Source of the DNA: Frankia sp. RB7
GTDB taxonomy: Bacteria; Pseudomonadota; Alphaproteobacteria; Rhizobiales; Xanthobacteraceae
Reading direction: 5' to 3'
Assembly (NCBI GenBank): GCA_030403585.1
Contig: JAUEPE010000003.1
Location: forward strand, 124,001-188,000
DNA length: 64,000 nucleotides
Shown here: positions 1 through 7,929 of the stretch, piece by piece
Position numbering within the stretch: the first letter of the stretch is position 1
How the letters are laid out: each line of letters opens with the position of its first letter
Made by a program: the position numbers and the translations under genes
Notes under the pieces: model-generated
Seen by the model: only the letters and a program-made list of their open reading frames with translations
Told to the model about the DNA's origin: nothing
Database searches by the model: none

Positions 1-255
1 CTGCCGCGGCGGCCGCGCAGCTGGATCGTCTGCGGCGGCGGCGCCCGCAACCTCACGATGCTGCGCATGCTGCGGGAGCGGGTCGGCACGGCCGCCGTCG
101 AGGCCGCCGAGGCTCTCGGCTGGGCCTCCGACGCGATCGAGGCGCAGGCCTTCGGCTTCCTCGCCGCGCGCGGTCTGAAGGGGCTACCGCTGTCCTACCC
201 GGCCACGACAGGCGTGCCGATGCCGATGACGGGCGGGGTGATCGCCAGACCCTGA
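1..255 (+). CDS. anmK: Anhydro-N-acetylmuramic acid kinase, C-terminal part
   Basis: These are the last 84 residues of AnmK; the gene is open at the left edge, so its start lies outside the window. The enzyme phosphorylates and opens 1,6-anhydro-MurNAc released during peptidoglycan turnover, in the cytoplasm. The frame is open from base 1 to the TGA at 253-255. Visible family landmarks are [10 protein letters not shown] at residues 8-17 of the fragment (Gly-rich loop of the sugar-kinase fold), EAQAFGFLA in the middle, and the ending [15 protein letters not shown], which is the usual AnmK C-terminus. Identification rests on this tail only. Confidence 0.82.
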   Translation: MPRRPRSWIVCGGGARNLTMLRMLRERVGTAAVEAAEALGWASDAIEAQAFGFLAARGLKGLPLSYPATTGVPMPMTGGVIARP

Positions 256-284
256 AGTAGACTGCCTGAGGTCACGGTGGGTTG

Positions 285-345
285 ATGCAGATGCATTGAT
301 CTTGACGAGTGCATGCAAGTGCATCTATCTTGAATGCAGCTGCAT
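285..345. promoter_or_regulatory. Three copies of the palindrome ATGCA-N2-TGCAT upstream of the GST gene
   Basis: Perfect 12-base inverted repeats ATGCA-N2-TGCAT occur at 285-296 (spacer GA), 313-324 (AG) and 334-345 (GC), with start-to-start distances of 28 and 21 bases. They fill the short gap between anmK and the GST start at 367. The arrangement looks like a multi-site operator for a dimeric regulator. No regulator gene is adjacent, and I cannot name the family. Confidence 0.65.
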
Positions 346-366
346 CGAACCGCCGGGATCGTCTCC

Positions 367-1044
367 ATGACCGCTTCACTGAAACTGATCAGCCACAAAC
401 TTTGCCCCTACGTGCAGCGCGCGGTGATCGCGCTGAAAGAGAAAGGCGTTCCGTTCGAGCGGATCGATATCGACCTCGCCAACAAGCCGGACTGGTTCCT
501 GAAAATGTCGCCGCTCGGCAAGGTGCCGGTGCTCGTGGTGACGACGGAGCAGGGCGACGTCGCGCTGTTCGAGAGCAACGTCATCTGCGAGTACATCGAG
601 GAGACGCAAGCCGGCGCAAAGTTGCATCCGGTTGATGCTTTGAAGTGTGCCGAGCATCGCGCCTGGATGGAGTTCGGCTCGGCGATCCTCAGTGATCTCT
701 GGGGCCTGGAGACTACGACCGATCCCGCGACGTTCGAAAGCAAGCGCCAGGCGCTCGCGACAAAGTTCACGCGCGTCGAAGCCTCGCTCAGCGCAGGCCC
801 GTTCTTCGCCGGCGATTCGTTCAGCTTGGTCGATGCGGTGTTCGCACCGGTCTTCCGTTATTTCGACCTGTTCGATGAGCTGACCGGGCACGGTATCTTC
901 AGTGATGTGCCGAAGGTGCGTGCGTGGCGGAGCGAGCTTGCGAAACGTCCGAGCGTGCTCACAGCAGTCGGCGCGGACTATCCGCAATTGCTGCGCGCTT
1001 TCCTCGTGCGCCACGACGCGCATCTGCTCAAGCTCGCGGCCTGA
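367..1044 (+). CDS. Glutathione S-transferase family protein
   Basis: A 225-residue soluble GST-fold protein, likely cytoplasmic. The N-terminal thioredoxin-like domain has LCPYVQRAVIAL with Cys13 in the active-site position, the cis-proline segment GKVPVLVV, and the glutathione gamma-Glu site FESNVICEYIEE at about residue 70. The C-terminal half is the all-helical GST domain. The nearest classes by motif are the omega/beta-like bacterial GSTs with a catalytic Cys. The start at 367 (MTASLK) is preferred because the upstream in-frame ATG at 334 lies inside the third operator palindrome. The triple palindrome just upstream suggests inducible expression. The substrate cannot be read from sequence. 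Confidence 0.85.
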   Translation: MTASLKLISHKLCPYVQRAVIALKEKGVPFERIDIDLANKPDWFLKMSPLGKVPVLVVTTEQGDVALFESNVICEYIEETQAGAKLHPVDALKCAEHRAWMEFGSAILSDLWGLETTTDPATFESKRQALATKFTRVEASLSAGPFFAGDSFSLVDAVFAPVFRYFDLFDELTGHGIFSDVPKVRAWRSELAKRPSVLTAVGADYPQLLRAFLVRHDAHLLKLAA

Positions 1045-1062
1045 GTCGTCTGCCTTAGTTTG

Positions 1063-1098
1063 GTAGCCCGGATTTCGCTTTCGCTCCATCCGGGCTAC
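1063..1098. repeat. Palindromic intergenic repeat, possible bidirectional terminator
   Basis: GTAGCCCGGAT at 1063-1073 is matched by its exact reverse complement ATCCGGGCTAC at 1088-1098, giving an 11-bp stem with a 14-base loop. It sits between the convergent ends of the GST gene (1044) and the hydrolase gene (1111). A palindrome of this kind is, from memory, dispersed in Bradyrhizobium genomes. There is no T-run, so a terminator role is inference. Confidence 0.6.
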
Positions 1099-1110
1099 AG
1101 GACCTCAGCC

Positions 1111-1758
1111 TCAGCGCACGTTGGCGAGGCGCATGTCGAGATAGGCAGTGATGGTCTCCATCAGCGGCTCGAGCTTGGCGTCGAAGAAGTGGTTGGCGCC
1201 GGGGATGACCTGCTGGTCGATCACGATGCCCTTTTGGGTCTTCAGCTTCTCGACCAGGGTGTTGACGTCCTTCGGCGGCACCACCGCGTCCTTCTCGCCG
1301 TGCACGATCAGGCCCGAGGACGGGCAGGGCGCAAGGAACGAGAAGTCGTAGAGGTTCGCCGGCGGCGCGATCGAGATGAAGCCCTCGACCTCCGGGCGGC
1401 GCATCAGGAGCTGCATGCCGATCCAGGCGCCGAAGGAGAAGCCTGCGACCCAGCAGGCGCGCGCCTCGGGATTGATGGTCTGTGCCCAGTCGAGCGCTGC
1501 CGCCGCATCCGACAATTCACCGGTGCCGTGATCGAACGAGCCCTGGCTGCGGCCGACGCCGCGGAAGTTGAAGCGCAGCACCGAGAAGCCGCGATGCGCG
1601 AACGCGTAGTAGCACTGGTAGATGATCTGATGATTCATCGTGCCGTGAAACTGCGGATGCGGATGCAGGACCATCGCGATCGGCGCGTTCTTCTGCTTGG
1701 CCGGGTGATAGCGGCCCTCGAGGCGGCCGGCGGGGCCAGTGAAAATAACTTCAGGCAT
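1111..1758 (-). CDS. Alpha/beta hydrolase (dienelactone-hydrolase-like)
   Basis: A 215-residue alpha/beta-hydrolase protein without a signal peptide. The nucleophile elbow is GFSFGA, with Ser at about residue 108. The acid is likely the Asp in HGEKDAVVPP near residue 158, and the base is the His in PGANHFFD near residue 188. The segment LHPHPQFHGTMNH near the N-terminus, followed by LRFNFRGVGRSQG, is typical of a conserved proteobacterial hydrolase family of unknown substrate. The start at 1758 (MPEVIF) is chosen because it fits the family N-terminus; an in-frame extension to 1806 adds 16 non-conserved residues. The gene is convergent with the GST gene and monocistronic. The ester or thioester substrate is unknown. 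Confidence 0.8.
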   Translation of the reverse strand: MPEVIFTGPAGRLEGRYHPAKQKNAPIAMVLHPHPQFHGTMNHQIIYQCYYAFAHRGFSVLRFNFRGVGRSQGSFDHGTGELSDAAAALDWAQTINPEARACWVAGFSFGAWIGMQLLMRRPEVEGFISIAPPANLYDFSFLAPCPSSGLIVHGEKDAVVPPKDVNTLVEKLKTQKGIVIDQQVIPGANHFFDAKLEPLMETITAYLDMRLANVR

Positions 1759-2110
1759 GGATGATCTCTTGATTGATGTCCTGGAGAGATTTTTCTCCGC
1801 AATCAACCGATTATGGCCTCATCGGCAGCGACGCCGGCGAGAGCGCGAATGGAAGGACGAGAAGGCGTGCGCCTCGCGGTGATGCGCAAATGGCGCGCGG
1901 TGACTTGACGGCCGCGTTCTAACATAGGCTGCGGGGCTAAAAGCAAGCATCTTCGACATCTGCCAATGCGCTCAAGAACTTAGCTGGTCATCGCGGTGTC
2001 ATGCCAATGGCGGTCGGGATGGAGCGGGGCAATGGCCAGGCTCGCATCCGTGGCGGCAACTGATTGGAATCACGATCGTTTATCAAGCCTCGGGCGATCC
2101 GACGAGCGAT
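1759..2110. other. Intergenic region, no gene recognised
   Basis: This holds the promoter side of the hydrolase gene and the 3' side of the LytTR gene. I see no convincing coding sequence: the open frame at 1996-2199 overlaps the LytTR gene antisense and lacks family features. No strong hairpin with a T-run was found. Confidence 0.5.
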
Positions 2111-3064
2111 TCACGCAGGCGCGGTGCGGCCTCCGAGCGAGGCGACCGCGGGCCGGTAGCGTCGGCTGCCCCCAAGCGTTTGCCCGTTGTCGAATGTGAG
2201 CTCGAAATCCCCTGACGGCTTGAAGTCCACGCCGCTCACCCGGTCGAGATTGGCGAGCCTGGTCCGGTGCACGCGCACGATGGCGAAGCAGGCGAGCTCG
2301 CTTTCGGTCGCGGCCAACGTGCCGCGGATCAGGTGCTGGGTGCCGTTGGCGAGGATGTATTCAATGTAATTGCCGGCGGAGGCGACCCAGAGGATGTCAC
2401 GCGGTGCGACACGAATGCGGCTGGTGCCGTCCCGGAGCCAGATCAGATCGGGGGATGGTTGATCCAGCGGAGCGGCCGGCATGGACGCGGCCTGGCGCGC
2501 GACCTTCCTCAGCTCACGGCGGCTTTCGATCAGCCATAGCGTTGCTCCCAGCAGCAGAGCGGTGACGGCATCCTTGCGGAACTCGTACAGCACCACCGCC
2601 AGCGAGAAGTGGAAGTCGTAGGCGCCTCCCACGAGCCAGAGCAGGAGTTTCCGTAAGCCCACCATGCCGGCGATGTGGAGGGTCGAGAAGCCAAGTATGG
2701 CGACCGCCAAGATTCCGATCCGTCTCGCCAGCCCCTGGGCCTGACGCATGCGCCGGACGGCCAGCACCAGGATCGGCACCAGCAGCAAGATGACGATGAT
2801 GCTCGACAGCTCCCAGAACAGCCGCTGGCCTACATCGTAGCTGTCGCCCCGCCAGGCGGCGTCCTGAGCGCCGGAGAGAGCATTGACGATTCCGATCGCA
2901 AGCGCGACGGCTGCGATCGCACCGAAAATCGTCCAGTCGCCGCCGCTGATCCCGCCACGCCAACCGCTCGTCCCGGACGCCGACGCCTCATCCCCTGGCG
3001 CCCGGTCCTGATCCCAAACCGTCTCGACCCGCTCCGTTTCGGAGGCATTTTGGCTGTCAGCCAT
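2111..3064 (-). CDS. Membrane-anchored LytTR-family transcriptional regulator
   Basis: A 317-residue protein with four probable membrane segments in the N-terminal two thirds: about residues 47-65, 86-106, 116-135 and 150-180. A C-terminal LytTR DNA-binding domain spans about residues 215-312. LytTR landmarks are DILWVASAGNYIEYIL, then LACFAIVRVHRTRLANLDRV and FDNGQTLGGSRRYRPAV. There is no receiver domain, so this is not a classic response regulator. It probably senses a membrane or small-molecule signal directly. It is divergent from the membrane acyltransferase gene with only 44 bases between the start codons, so it plausibly controls that gene and itself. The target is inference. Confidence 0.83.
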   Translation of the reverse strand: MADSQNASETERVETVWDQDRAPGDEASASGTSGWRGGISGGDWTIFGAIAAVALAIGIVNALSGAQDAAWRGDSYDVGQRLFWELSSIIVILLLVPILVLAVRRMRQAQGLARRIGILAVAILGFSTLHIAGMVGLRKLLLWLVGGAYDFHFSLAVVLYEFRKDAVTALLLGATLWLIESRRELRKVARQAASMPAAPLDQPSPDLIWLRDGTSRIRVAPRDILWVASAGNYIEYILANGTQHLIRGTLAATESELACFAIVRVHRTRLANLDRVSGVDFKPSGDFELTFDNGQTLGGSRRYRPAVASLGGRTAPA

Positions 3065-3108
3065 GGCCCGAAAACCGCGTTTGCCGTCCCGTCAAGGAGC
3101 AGAGAACC

Positions 3109-4302
3109 ATGTCAACACCGCAGAAATTTTCGACTTCGGAACGACGCATTGATCTGGATTGGGTGCGGATTTTAGCCTTTGGGCTGCTGATCTTCTACCA
3201 CGTCGGCATGCTCTATGTGTCCTGGGGCTTTCATATCAAGAGCGAGCACCGGCTGACCTGGCTCGAGCCGGTGATGCTCGTGCTCAATCCCTGGCGGCTG
3301 TCGCTGCTGTTCCTGGTCTCGGGGGTCGCGAGCCGCCTCATGTTGGGAAAGGTCCGCCTTGCCGCCTTTGCCCGCGCGCGGTCGGTGCGGCTGCTGATTC
3401 CGCTGATCTTCGGCATGCTCGTGATCGTGCCGCCGCAATCCTATCTGCAGATCGTCGAAAGCCTCGGGTATCCTGCGGGTTTCGCTGACTACTACCTGCA
3501 CCACTATCTGGCGTTCAGCTCGCAATTCTGTCCGACCCCCTGCATCGCGCAGCCGACCTGGAACCATCTCTGGTTCGTGGTCTATCTCTGGGTCTACACC
3601 ATGGCCCTGGCCGGCGTGCTGTGTGTGTGGCCGACGGCTGCCGACTGGATTGGTGAGAGGCTGACGGCCGTGCTCGCCGGGCCATGGCTGCTGGTGCTGC
3701 CTTGCCTGCTCTTCGCAGCTTGGCGTCTTTTTCTGTCGCCGATCTTCCCGTCCACACATGCGCTGTTCGGCGACTGGTACAACCACGCGGACTACGCGAG
3801 CGCGTTCCTGTTCGGCTTTCTGCTCGCCCGGCGGGACAGCATCTGGTGCGAAATCGAGCGGCAACGCTGGGTGGCGCTGACGGTTGCAGCGGCTTGCTTC
3901 ACCCTCTTCGTCCTCGTTTACGCCGGCCTGTTCGCGCCATCGTCCGTGCCGAAATGGTTCGCGAGCTCGGTCTATGGTTGTTACCAATGGCTTGCGATGG
4001 TCGCCGTGCTCGGTTTTGCGCGCCGCCATTTGACGACCGACAATCGCGTGCGCCGCTATCTCACCGATGCGATCTTTCCCTATTACATCGTACATCAGAC
4101 CGCGATCATCATGATCGCGCACGCGTTGCGGGGCAGTGGGCTATCGGCCGGAAGCGAAGCCGCCATCGTGATATCGGGCACCGCGCTCACTTGCCTGGTC
4201 ACCTACGAGATCGCCCGCCGGATCGCCTGGCTGCGGCCGCTGTTCGGACTGCGGATGGAGCCCCGTTCCGTCAGCGGAATTGCGCGGCAACAGCCGGCCT
4301 GA
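3109..4302 (+). CDS. Acyltransferase 3 family membrane protein (OpgC/MdoC-like)
   Basis: A 397-residue polytopic inner-membrane protein of the acyltransferase-3 family, with about ten hydrophobic segments. Family landmarks are RRIDLDWVRILAFGLLIFYHVGM at residues 12-34 (the catalytic-type His in FYH), then the Arg-containing WRLSLLFLVSGVASRLML and the late FPYYIVHQTAIIMIAHAL. The closest described relative by pattern is OpgC/MdoC, which succinylates periplasmic glucans; O-acetylation of another glycan is equally possible. The protein starts 44 bases from the divergent LytTR regulator. An AAGGAGC ribosome-binding site lies about ten bases before ATG 3109. Substrate assignment is inference. Confidence 0.8.
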   Translation: MSTPQKFSTSERRIDLDWVRILAFGLLIFYHVGMLYVSWGFHIKSEHRLTWLEPVMLVLNPWRLSLLFLVSGVASRLMLGKVRLAAFARARSVRLLIPLIFGMLVIVPPQSYLQIVESLGYPAGFADYYLHHYLAFSSQFCPTPCIAQPTWNHLWFVVYLWVYTMALAGVLCVWPTAADWIGERLTAVLAGPWLLVLPCLLFAAWRLFLSPIFPSTHALFGDWYNHADYASAFLFGFLLARRDSIWCEIERQRWVALTVAAACFTLFVLVYAGLFAPSSVPKWFASSVYGCYQWLAMVAVLGFARRHLTTDNRVRRYLTDAIFPYYIVHQTAIIMIAHALRGSGLSAGSEAAIVISGTALTCLVTYEIARRIAWLRPLFGLRMEPRSVSGIARQQPA

Positions 4303-4353
4303 TGTGCGGCGGCTGCCGATTGGCGCCGGCGTAAAAGGTGCTAAGAGGGCGCC

Positions 4354-5493
4354 ATGCCGAGCCGCGTCTATCTCGACTGGAATGCGACCACGCCGCTGCG
4401 CGCCGAGGCGCGCGCAGCGATGCTGGTCGCTTACGAATTGATCGGCAATCCGTCCTCGGTCCATGCCGAGGGACGAGAGGCGCGGCGGCTGGTCGAGGAC
4501 GCCCGTAGTTCGCTTGCGGCGGCCGTCGGCGCGCTGCCGCGGAACGTGGTTTTCACCTCCGCCGGAACTGAGGCCAATGCGCTGGCGCTGTCGCCCGGCC
4601 TGCGTGGCCGATCGGGCGAGCCGGTGCAGCGGCTCCTGGTCTCCGCGGTCGAGCACGCCTCGGTGCTCGTGGGCGGCCGATTCCCGGCCGGCGACATCGG
4701 CCAGATCCGTGTCACCCGCTCCGGCGTCGTCGATCTCGATCATCTCCGGGCGCAGCTCGCCGATGGCCCGCCCGCGCTGGTCTCGATCATGGCGGCCAAC
4801 AACGAAACGGGAGCGCTCCAGCCGATTGCGGAGGCGGCAGGGCTCGTGCACGAGGCCGGCGGCCTCCTGCACGTCGACGCAATCCAGGCGCTTGGCAAAA
4901 TTGCGTTCAATATTAACGCGGTAGGCGCAGACCTTGCGACCTTTTCTGCGCACAAGATCGGCGGCCCCAAAGGCGTCGGCGCGCTGGTCGTGGCTGAGGG
5001 GCTGATGGGGTTGGAACCGGTGCTGCGGGGTGGCGGCCAGGAGCTCGGTCGGCGGGCGGGAACCGAGAATGTCGCCGGGATCGCCGGCTTCGGTGCGGCG
5101 GTGAAAGCCGCCCTTCAGGCTCTGCCGGAAGATGTGGAGCGGATGGCAAGCCTCAGAGATTATTCGGGAAATGGACTTCGGGGTATTGCCGGGGCGACGA
5201 TCTTCGCGGACGACGTGAAGAGGTTGCCAAATACCGTCCTGTTCACCGCGCCGGGGCTCAAGGCCGAGACCGCCGTGATCGGGTTCGACCTTGAGGGGGT
5301 CGCCGTATCCTCCGGTTCGGCCTGTTCCTCGGGCAAGGTCCAGCCGTCCCATGTGCTCGCGGCGATGGGGTACGATGCGACCGTGGCCCAGGGAGCGGTG
5401 CGCCTCAGTCTGGGCTGGTCCACGGAACTGGATGACATCAACAGGGCGTTAGAGGCTTGGCGAAAGCTCGGTAATACCCTACTTAGAGCCTAA
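4354..5493 (+). CDS. Cysteine desulfurase, IscS/NifS type, first gene of the SUF operon
   Basis: A 379-residue PLP enzyme that removes sulfur from cysteine to feed cluster assembly in the cytoplasm. Landmarks in order: YLDWNATTPL at the N-terminus, GNPSSVHAEGR, VFTSAGTEANALAL, EHASV, ANNETGALQPI, LHVDAIQALGK, the PLP lysine in SAHKIGGPKGVG (near residue 204), RRAGTENVAGI, and the mobile catalytic loop VSSGSACSSGKVQPSHVL with Cys near residue 323. It is a group I desulfurase, unlike the SufS encoded later in the same operon, so the operon carries two desulfurases of different classes. AGAGGG lies five bases before the ATG. A 113-base gap separates it from sufB. Confidence 0.9.
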   Translation: MPSRVYLDWNATTPLRAEARAAMLVAYELIGNPSSVHAEGREARRLVEDARSSLAAAVGALPRNVVFTSAGTEANALALSPGLRGRSGEPVQRLLVSAVEHASVLVGGRFPAGDIGQIRVTRSGVVDLDHLRAQLADGPPALVSIMAANNETGALQPIAEAAGLVHEAGGLLHVDAIQALGKIAFNINAVGADLATFSAHKIGGPKGVGALVVAEGLMGLEPVLRGGGQELGRRAGTENVAGIAGFGAAVKAALQALPEDVERMASLRDYSGNGLRGIAGATIFADDVKRLPNTVLFTAPGLKAETAVIGFDLEGVAVSSGSACSSGKVQPSHVLAAMGYDATVAQGAVRLSLGWSTELDDINRALEAWRKLGNTLLRA

Positions 5494-5553
5494 GCGACGA
5501 AACACGGCTTGAACGGTTCTAATCCCGTGCTTTCTGCCAAAAAACATCGTAAT

Positions 5554-5565
5554 ACTCGTCCGAGT
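5554..5565. promoter_or_regulatory. Short palindrome ACTCG-N2-CGAGT upstream of sufB
   Basis: A perfect inverted repeat with 5-base arms lies 42 bases before the sufB ATG, inside the 113-base gap after the first desulfurase. It could be an operator for an iron or Fe-S responsive regulator such as an Rrf2-family protein. The match to any published consensus is not good enough for me to name it. Confidence 0.35.
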
Positions 5566-5606
5566 TTGATCCACCGTGGTCCTTGAAACCACGAGCGGAG
5601 GATAGA

Positions 5607-7103
5607 ATGCCAGCCGTCCAAGAGACGGTCGAGCGCGTCAAGCGCATCGACGTCGACCAGTATCGTTATGGGTTTGAGACCCAGATCGAGTCCGACAAGG
5701 CCCCCAAGGGGCTGTCGGAAGACACCGTCAGGTTCATCTCCGAGAAGAAGAACGAGCCCGCCTGGATGCTCCAGTGGCGGCTTGAGGCCTATCGGCGCTG
5801 GCTGACCATGACCGAGCCGACCTGGGCCCGCGTCGACTATCCCAAGATCGACTTCCAGGACCTCTATTATTATTCGGCGCCGAAGCCGAAGAAGACGATC
5901 AACTCGCTCGACGAGATCGACCCGGAGATCCTGAAAACCTACGAGAAGCTCGGCATTCCCCTGCGCGAAGTCGCCATGCTCGAAGGCGTCGAGCCCAAGC
6001 CCGGCGAACAGGATCCGGCCCGCCGCAAGATCGCGGTCGATGCTGTGTTCGATTCGGTTTCGGTCGCGACCACCTTCCAAGCCGAGCTGAAGAGGGCCGG
6101 CGTGATCTTCATGCCGATCTCGGAAGCGATCCGCGAACATCCCGAGCTGGTGCAAAAGTATCTCGGCTCCGTGGTGCCGACGTCGGACAATTTCTACGCG
6201 ACGCTGAACTCGGCGGTGTTCTCGGACGGCTCGTTCGTCTACGTGCCGCCGGGCGTGCGCTGCCCGATGGAGTTGTCGACCTATTTCCGCATCAACGAGC
6301 GCAACACCGGTCAGTTCGAGCGCACGCTGATCATCGCGGACAAGGGTTCCTATGTCAGCTATCTCGAAGGCTGCACCGCGCCGCAGCGTGACGAGAACCA
6401 GCTGCACGCCGCCGTGGTCGAACTCGTCACGCATGACGATGCCGAGATCAAATATTCGACGGTGCAGAACTGGTATCCGGGCAACTCGGAAGGCAAGGGC
6501 GGCATCTACAATTTCGTCACCAAGCGTGGCGACTGCCGCGGCAACAATTCCAAGATCTCCTGGACCCAGGTGGAGACCGGTTCGGCGATCACCTGGAAAT
6601 ATCCGAGCTGCATCTTGCGCGGTGACAATTCCCGCGGCGAGTTCTATTCGATCGCGATCTCGAATGGCTATCAGCAGGTCGACTCTGGCACCAAGATGAT
6701 CCATCTCGGCAAGAACACGTCGAGCCGGATCATCTCGAAGGGAATCGCTGCCGGCAAGTCGCAGAACACCTATCGCGGCCTCGTCACCGCGCACCGCAAA
6801 GCGACCGGCGCGCGCAACTTCACCGCCTGCGATTCGCTCCTGATCGGCGACAAATGCGGCGCGCACACCGTGCCTTACATCGAGGCCAAGAACTCCTCGG
6901 CCACGTTCGAGCATGAGGCGACGACGTCGAAGATCTCCGAGGACGTGCTGTTCTACTGCATCCAGCGCGGGCTCAGCCAGGAAGAGGCCGTCGGCCTCGT
7001 CGTCAACGGCTTCGTCAAGGACGTGCTGCAGCAACTGCCGATGGAATTCGCGGTGGAAGCGCAGAAGCTGATCTCGATCTCGCTTGAAGGGTCGGTTGGC
7101 TAG
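5607..7103 (+). CDS. sufB: SUF scaffold protein SufB
   Basis: A 498-residue SufB, part of the SufBC2D scaffold that assembles Fe-S clusters in the cytoplasm. The N-terminus [20 protein letters not shown] and [13 protein letters not shown] is typical. The beta-helix core follows, and the C-terminal segment has [16 protein letters not shown] (conserved Cys) and [18 protein letters not shown], with a Glu and His near the cluster-assembly site. The start at 5607 is supported by GGAGGA at 5597-5602, four bases upstream. A TTG-initiated extension to 5583 adds eight non-conserved residues. Followed by sufC after 61 bases. Confidence 0.96.
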   Translation: MPAVQETVERVKRIDVDQYRYGFETQIESDKAPKGLSEDTVRFISEKKNEPAWMLQWRLEAYRRWLTMTEPTWARVDYPKIDFQDLYYYSAPKPKKTINSLDEIDPEILKTYEKLGIPLREVAMLEGVEPKPGEQDPARRKIAVDAVFDSVSVATTFQAELKRAGVIFMPISEAIREHPELVQKYLGSVVPTSDNFYATLNSAVFSDGSFVYVPPGVRCPMELSTYFRINERNTGQFERTLIIADKGSYVSYLEGCTAPQRDENQLHAAVVELVTHDDAEIKYSTVQNWYPGNSEGKGGIYNFVTKRGDCRGNNSKISWTQVETGSAITWKYPSCILRGDNSRGEFYSIAISNGYQQVDSGTKMIHLGKNTSSRIISKGIAAGKSQNTYRGLVTAHRKATGARNFTACDSLLIGDKCGAHTVPYIEAKNSSATFEHEATTSKISEDVLFYCIQRGLSQEEAVGLVVNGFVKDVLQQLPMEFAVEAQKLISISLEGSVG

Positions 7104-7164
7104 TCGCCGACCCTCGCGGTGCGCTTAGGCGCTCCAACATCAATTGATTAAACTGGATACCAAG

Positions 7165-7917
7165 ATGGCTTTGCTTGAAGTGAAAGACCTGCAGGTTCGT
7201 GTCGAGGAGCGTGAGATCCTCCACGGGCTGACGCTGACCGTGAACGAGGGCGAGATCCACGCGATCATGGGGCCGAACGGCTCCGGCAAATCGACGCTTT
7301 CCCACGTCATTGCCGGCAAGCCCGGCTATGAGGTTACGGGCGGCCAGATTCTGTTCAAGGGCGAAGACCTGCTGGAGATGAAACCGGAAGAGCGCGCCGC
7401 CAAGGGCGTGTTCCTGGCGTTCCAGTATCCGGTCGAGATTCCCGGCGTCGCCACCATGACCTTCCTGCGCACCGCGCTGAATGCGCAGCGCAAGGCGCGC
7501 GGCGAGAGCGAATATTCGACGCCGGACTTCCTGAAGAAGGTCCGCGAGGTCTCCAAGTCGCTGAACATCCCGCAGGACATGCTCAAACGCGGCGTCAATG
7601 TCGGCTTCTCCGGCGGCGAGAAGAAGCGCAACGAGGTGCTCCAGATGGCGCTGTTCGAGCCGAGCCTGTGCATCCTCGACGAGATGGATTCCGGCCTCGA
7701 CATCGACGCGCTGCGCATCGCGGCCGACGGCGTCAACGCGCTGCATTCGCCCAAGCGCGCGATGGTCGTCATCACCCATTATCAGCGGCTGCTGAACTAC
7801 ATCGTACCCGACGTCGTGCACGTGATGTCGAAGGGCCGTGTCGTGAAGAGCGGCGGCAAGGAATTGGCGCTGGAGCTGGAAGCGTCCGGCTACGCCCAGT
7901 TCGAGGACGCCGCGTAA
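7165..7917 (+). CDS. sufC: SUF ATPase SufC
   Basis: A 250-residue ABC-type ATPase that drives the SufB-SufD scaffold. Walker A is GPNGSGKST near residue 36, the signature is GFSGGEKKRNE, Walker B is LCILDEMDSGLD, and the H-loop is VITHYQRLL. There is no membrane partner, as expected for SufC. The start at 7165 (MALLEVKDLQVRVEERE) matches the family N-terminus; the in-frame TTG at 7144 would add seven atypical residues. The ribosome-binding site is weak. sufD begins 12 bases after the stop codon. Confidence 0.96.
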   Translation: MALLEVKDLQVRVEEREILHGLTLTVNEGEIHAIMGPNGSGKSTLSHVIAGKPGYEVTGGQILFKGEDLLEMKPEERAAKGVFLAFQYPVEIPGVATMTFLRTALNAQRKARGESEYSTPDFLKKVREVSKSLNIPQDMLKRGVNVGFSGGEKKRNEVLQMALFEPSLCILDEMDSGLDIDALRIAADGVNALHSPKRAMVVITHYQRLLNYIVPDVVHVMSKGRVVKSGGKELALELEASGYAQFEDAA

Positions 7918-7929
7918 GGAATTTTAGAA

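Noticed and set aside
4141..5352. Long antisense open frame across the first desulfurase gene
   Set aside because: Same reason: GC-rich shadow frame, no recognisable domain or start signal.
5500..5540. tRNA-like segment with GGTTCTAATCCCG
   Set aside because: No acceptor stem or anticodon arm can be folded around it; the T-loop similarity is by chance.
5494..5606. Irr or RirA box upstream of sufB
   Set aside because: The short palindrome does not match the ICE or IRO consensus that I know well enough.
5490..7034. Antisense open frame across sufB
   Set aside because: High-GC codon structure opens the opposite strand; there are no domain features and the sense gene is conserved.
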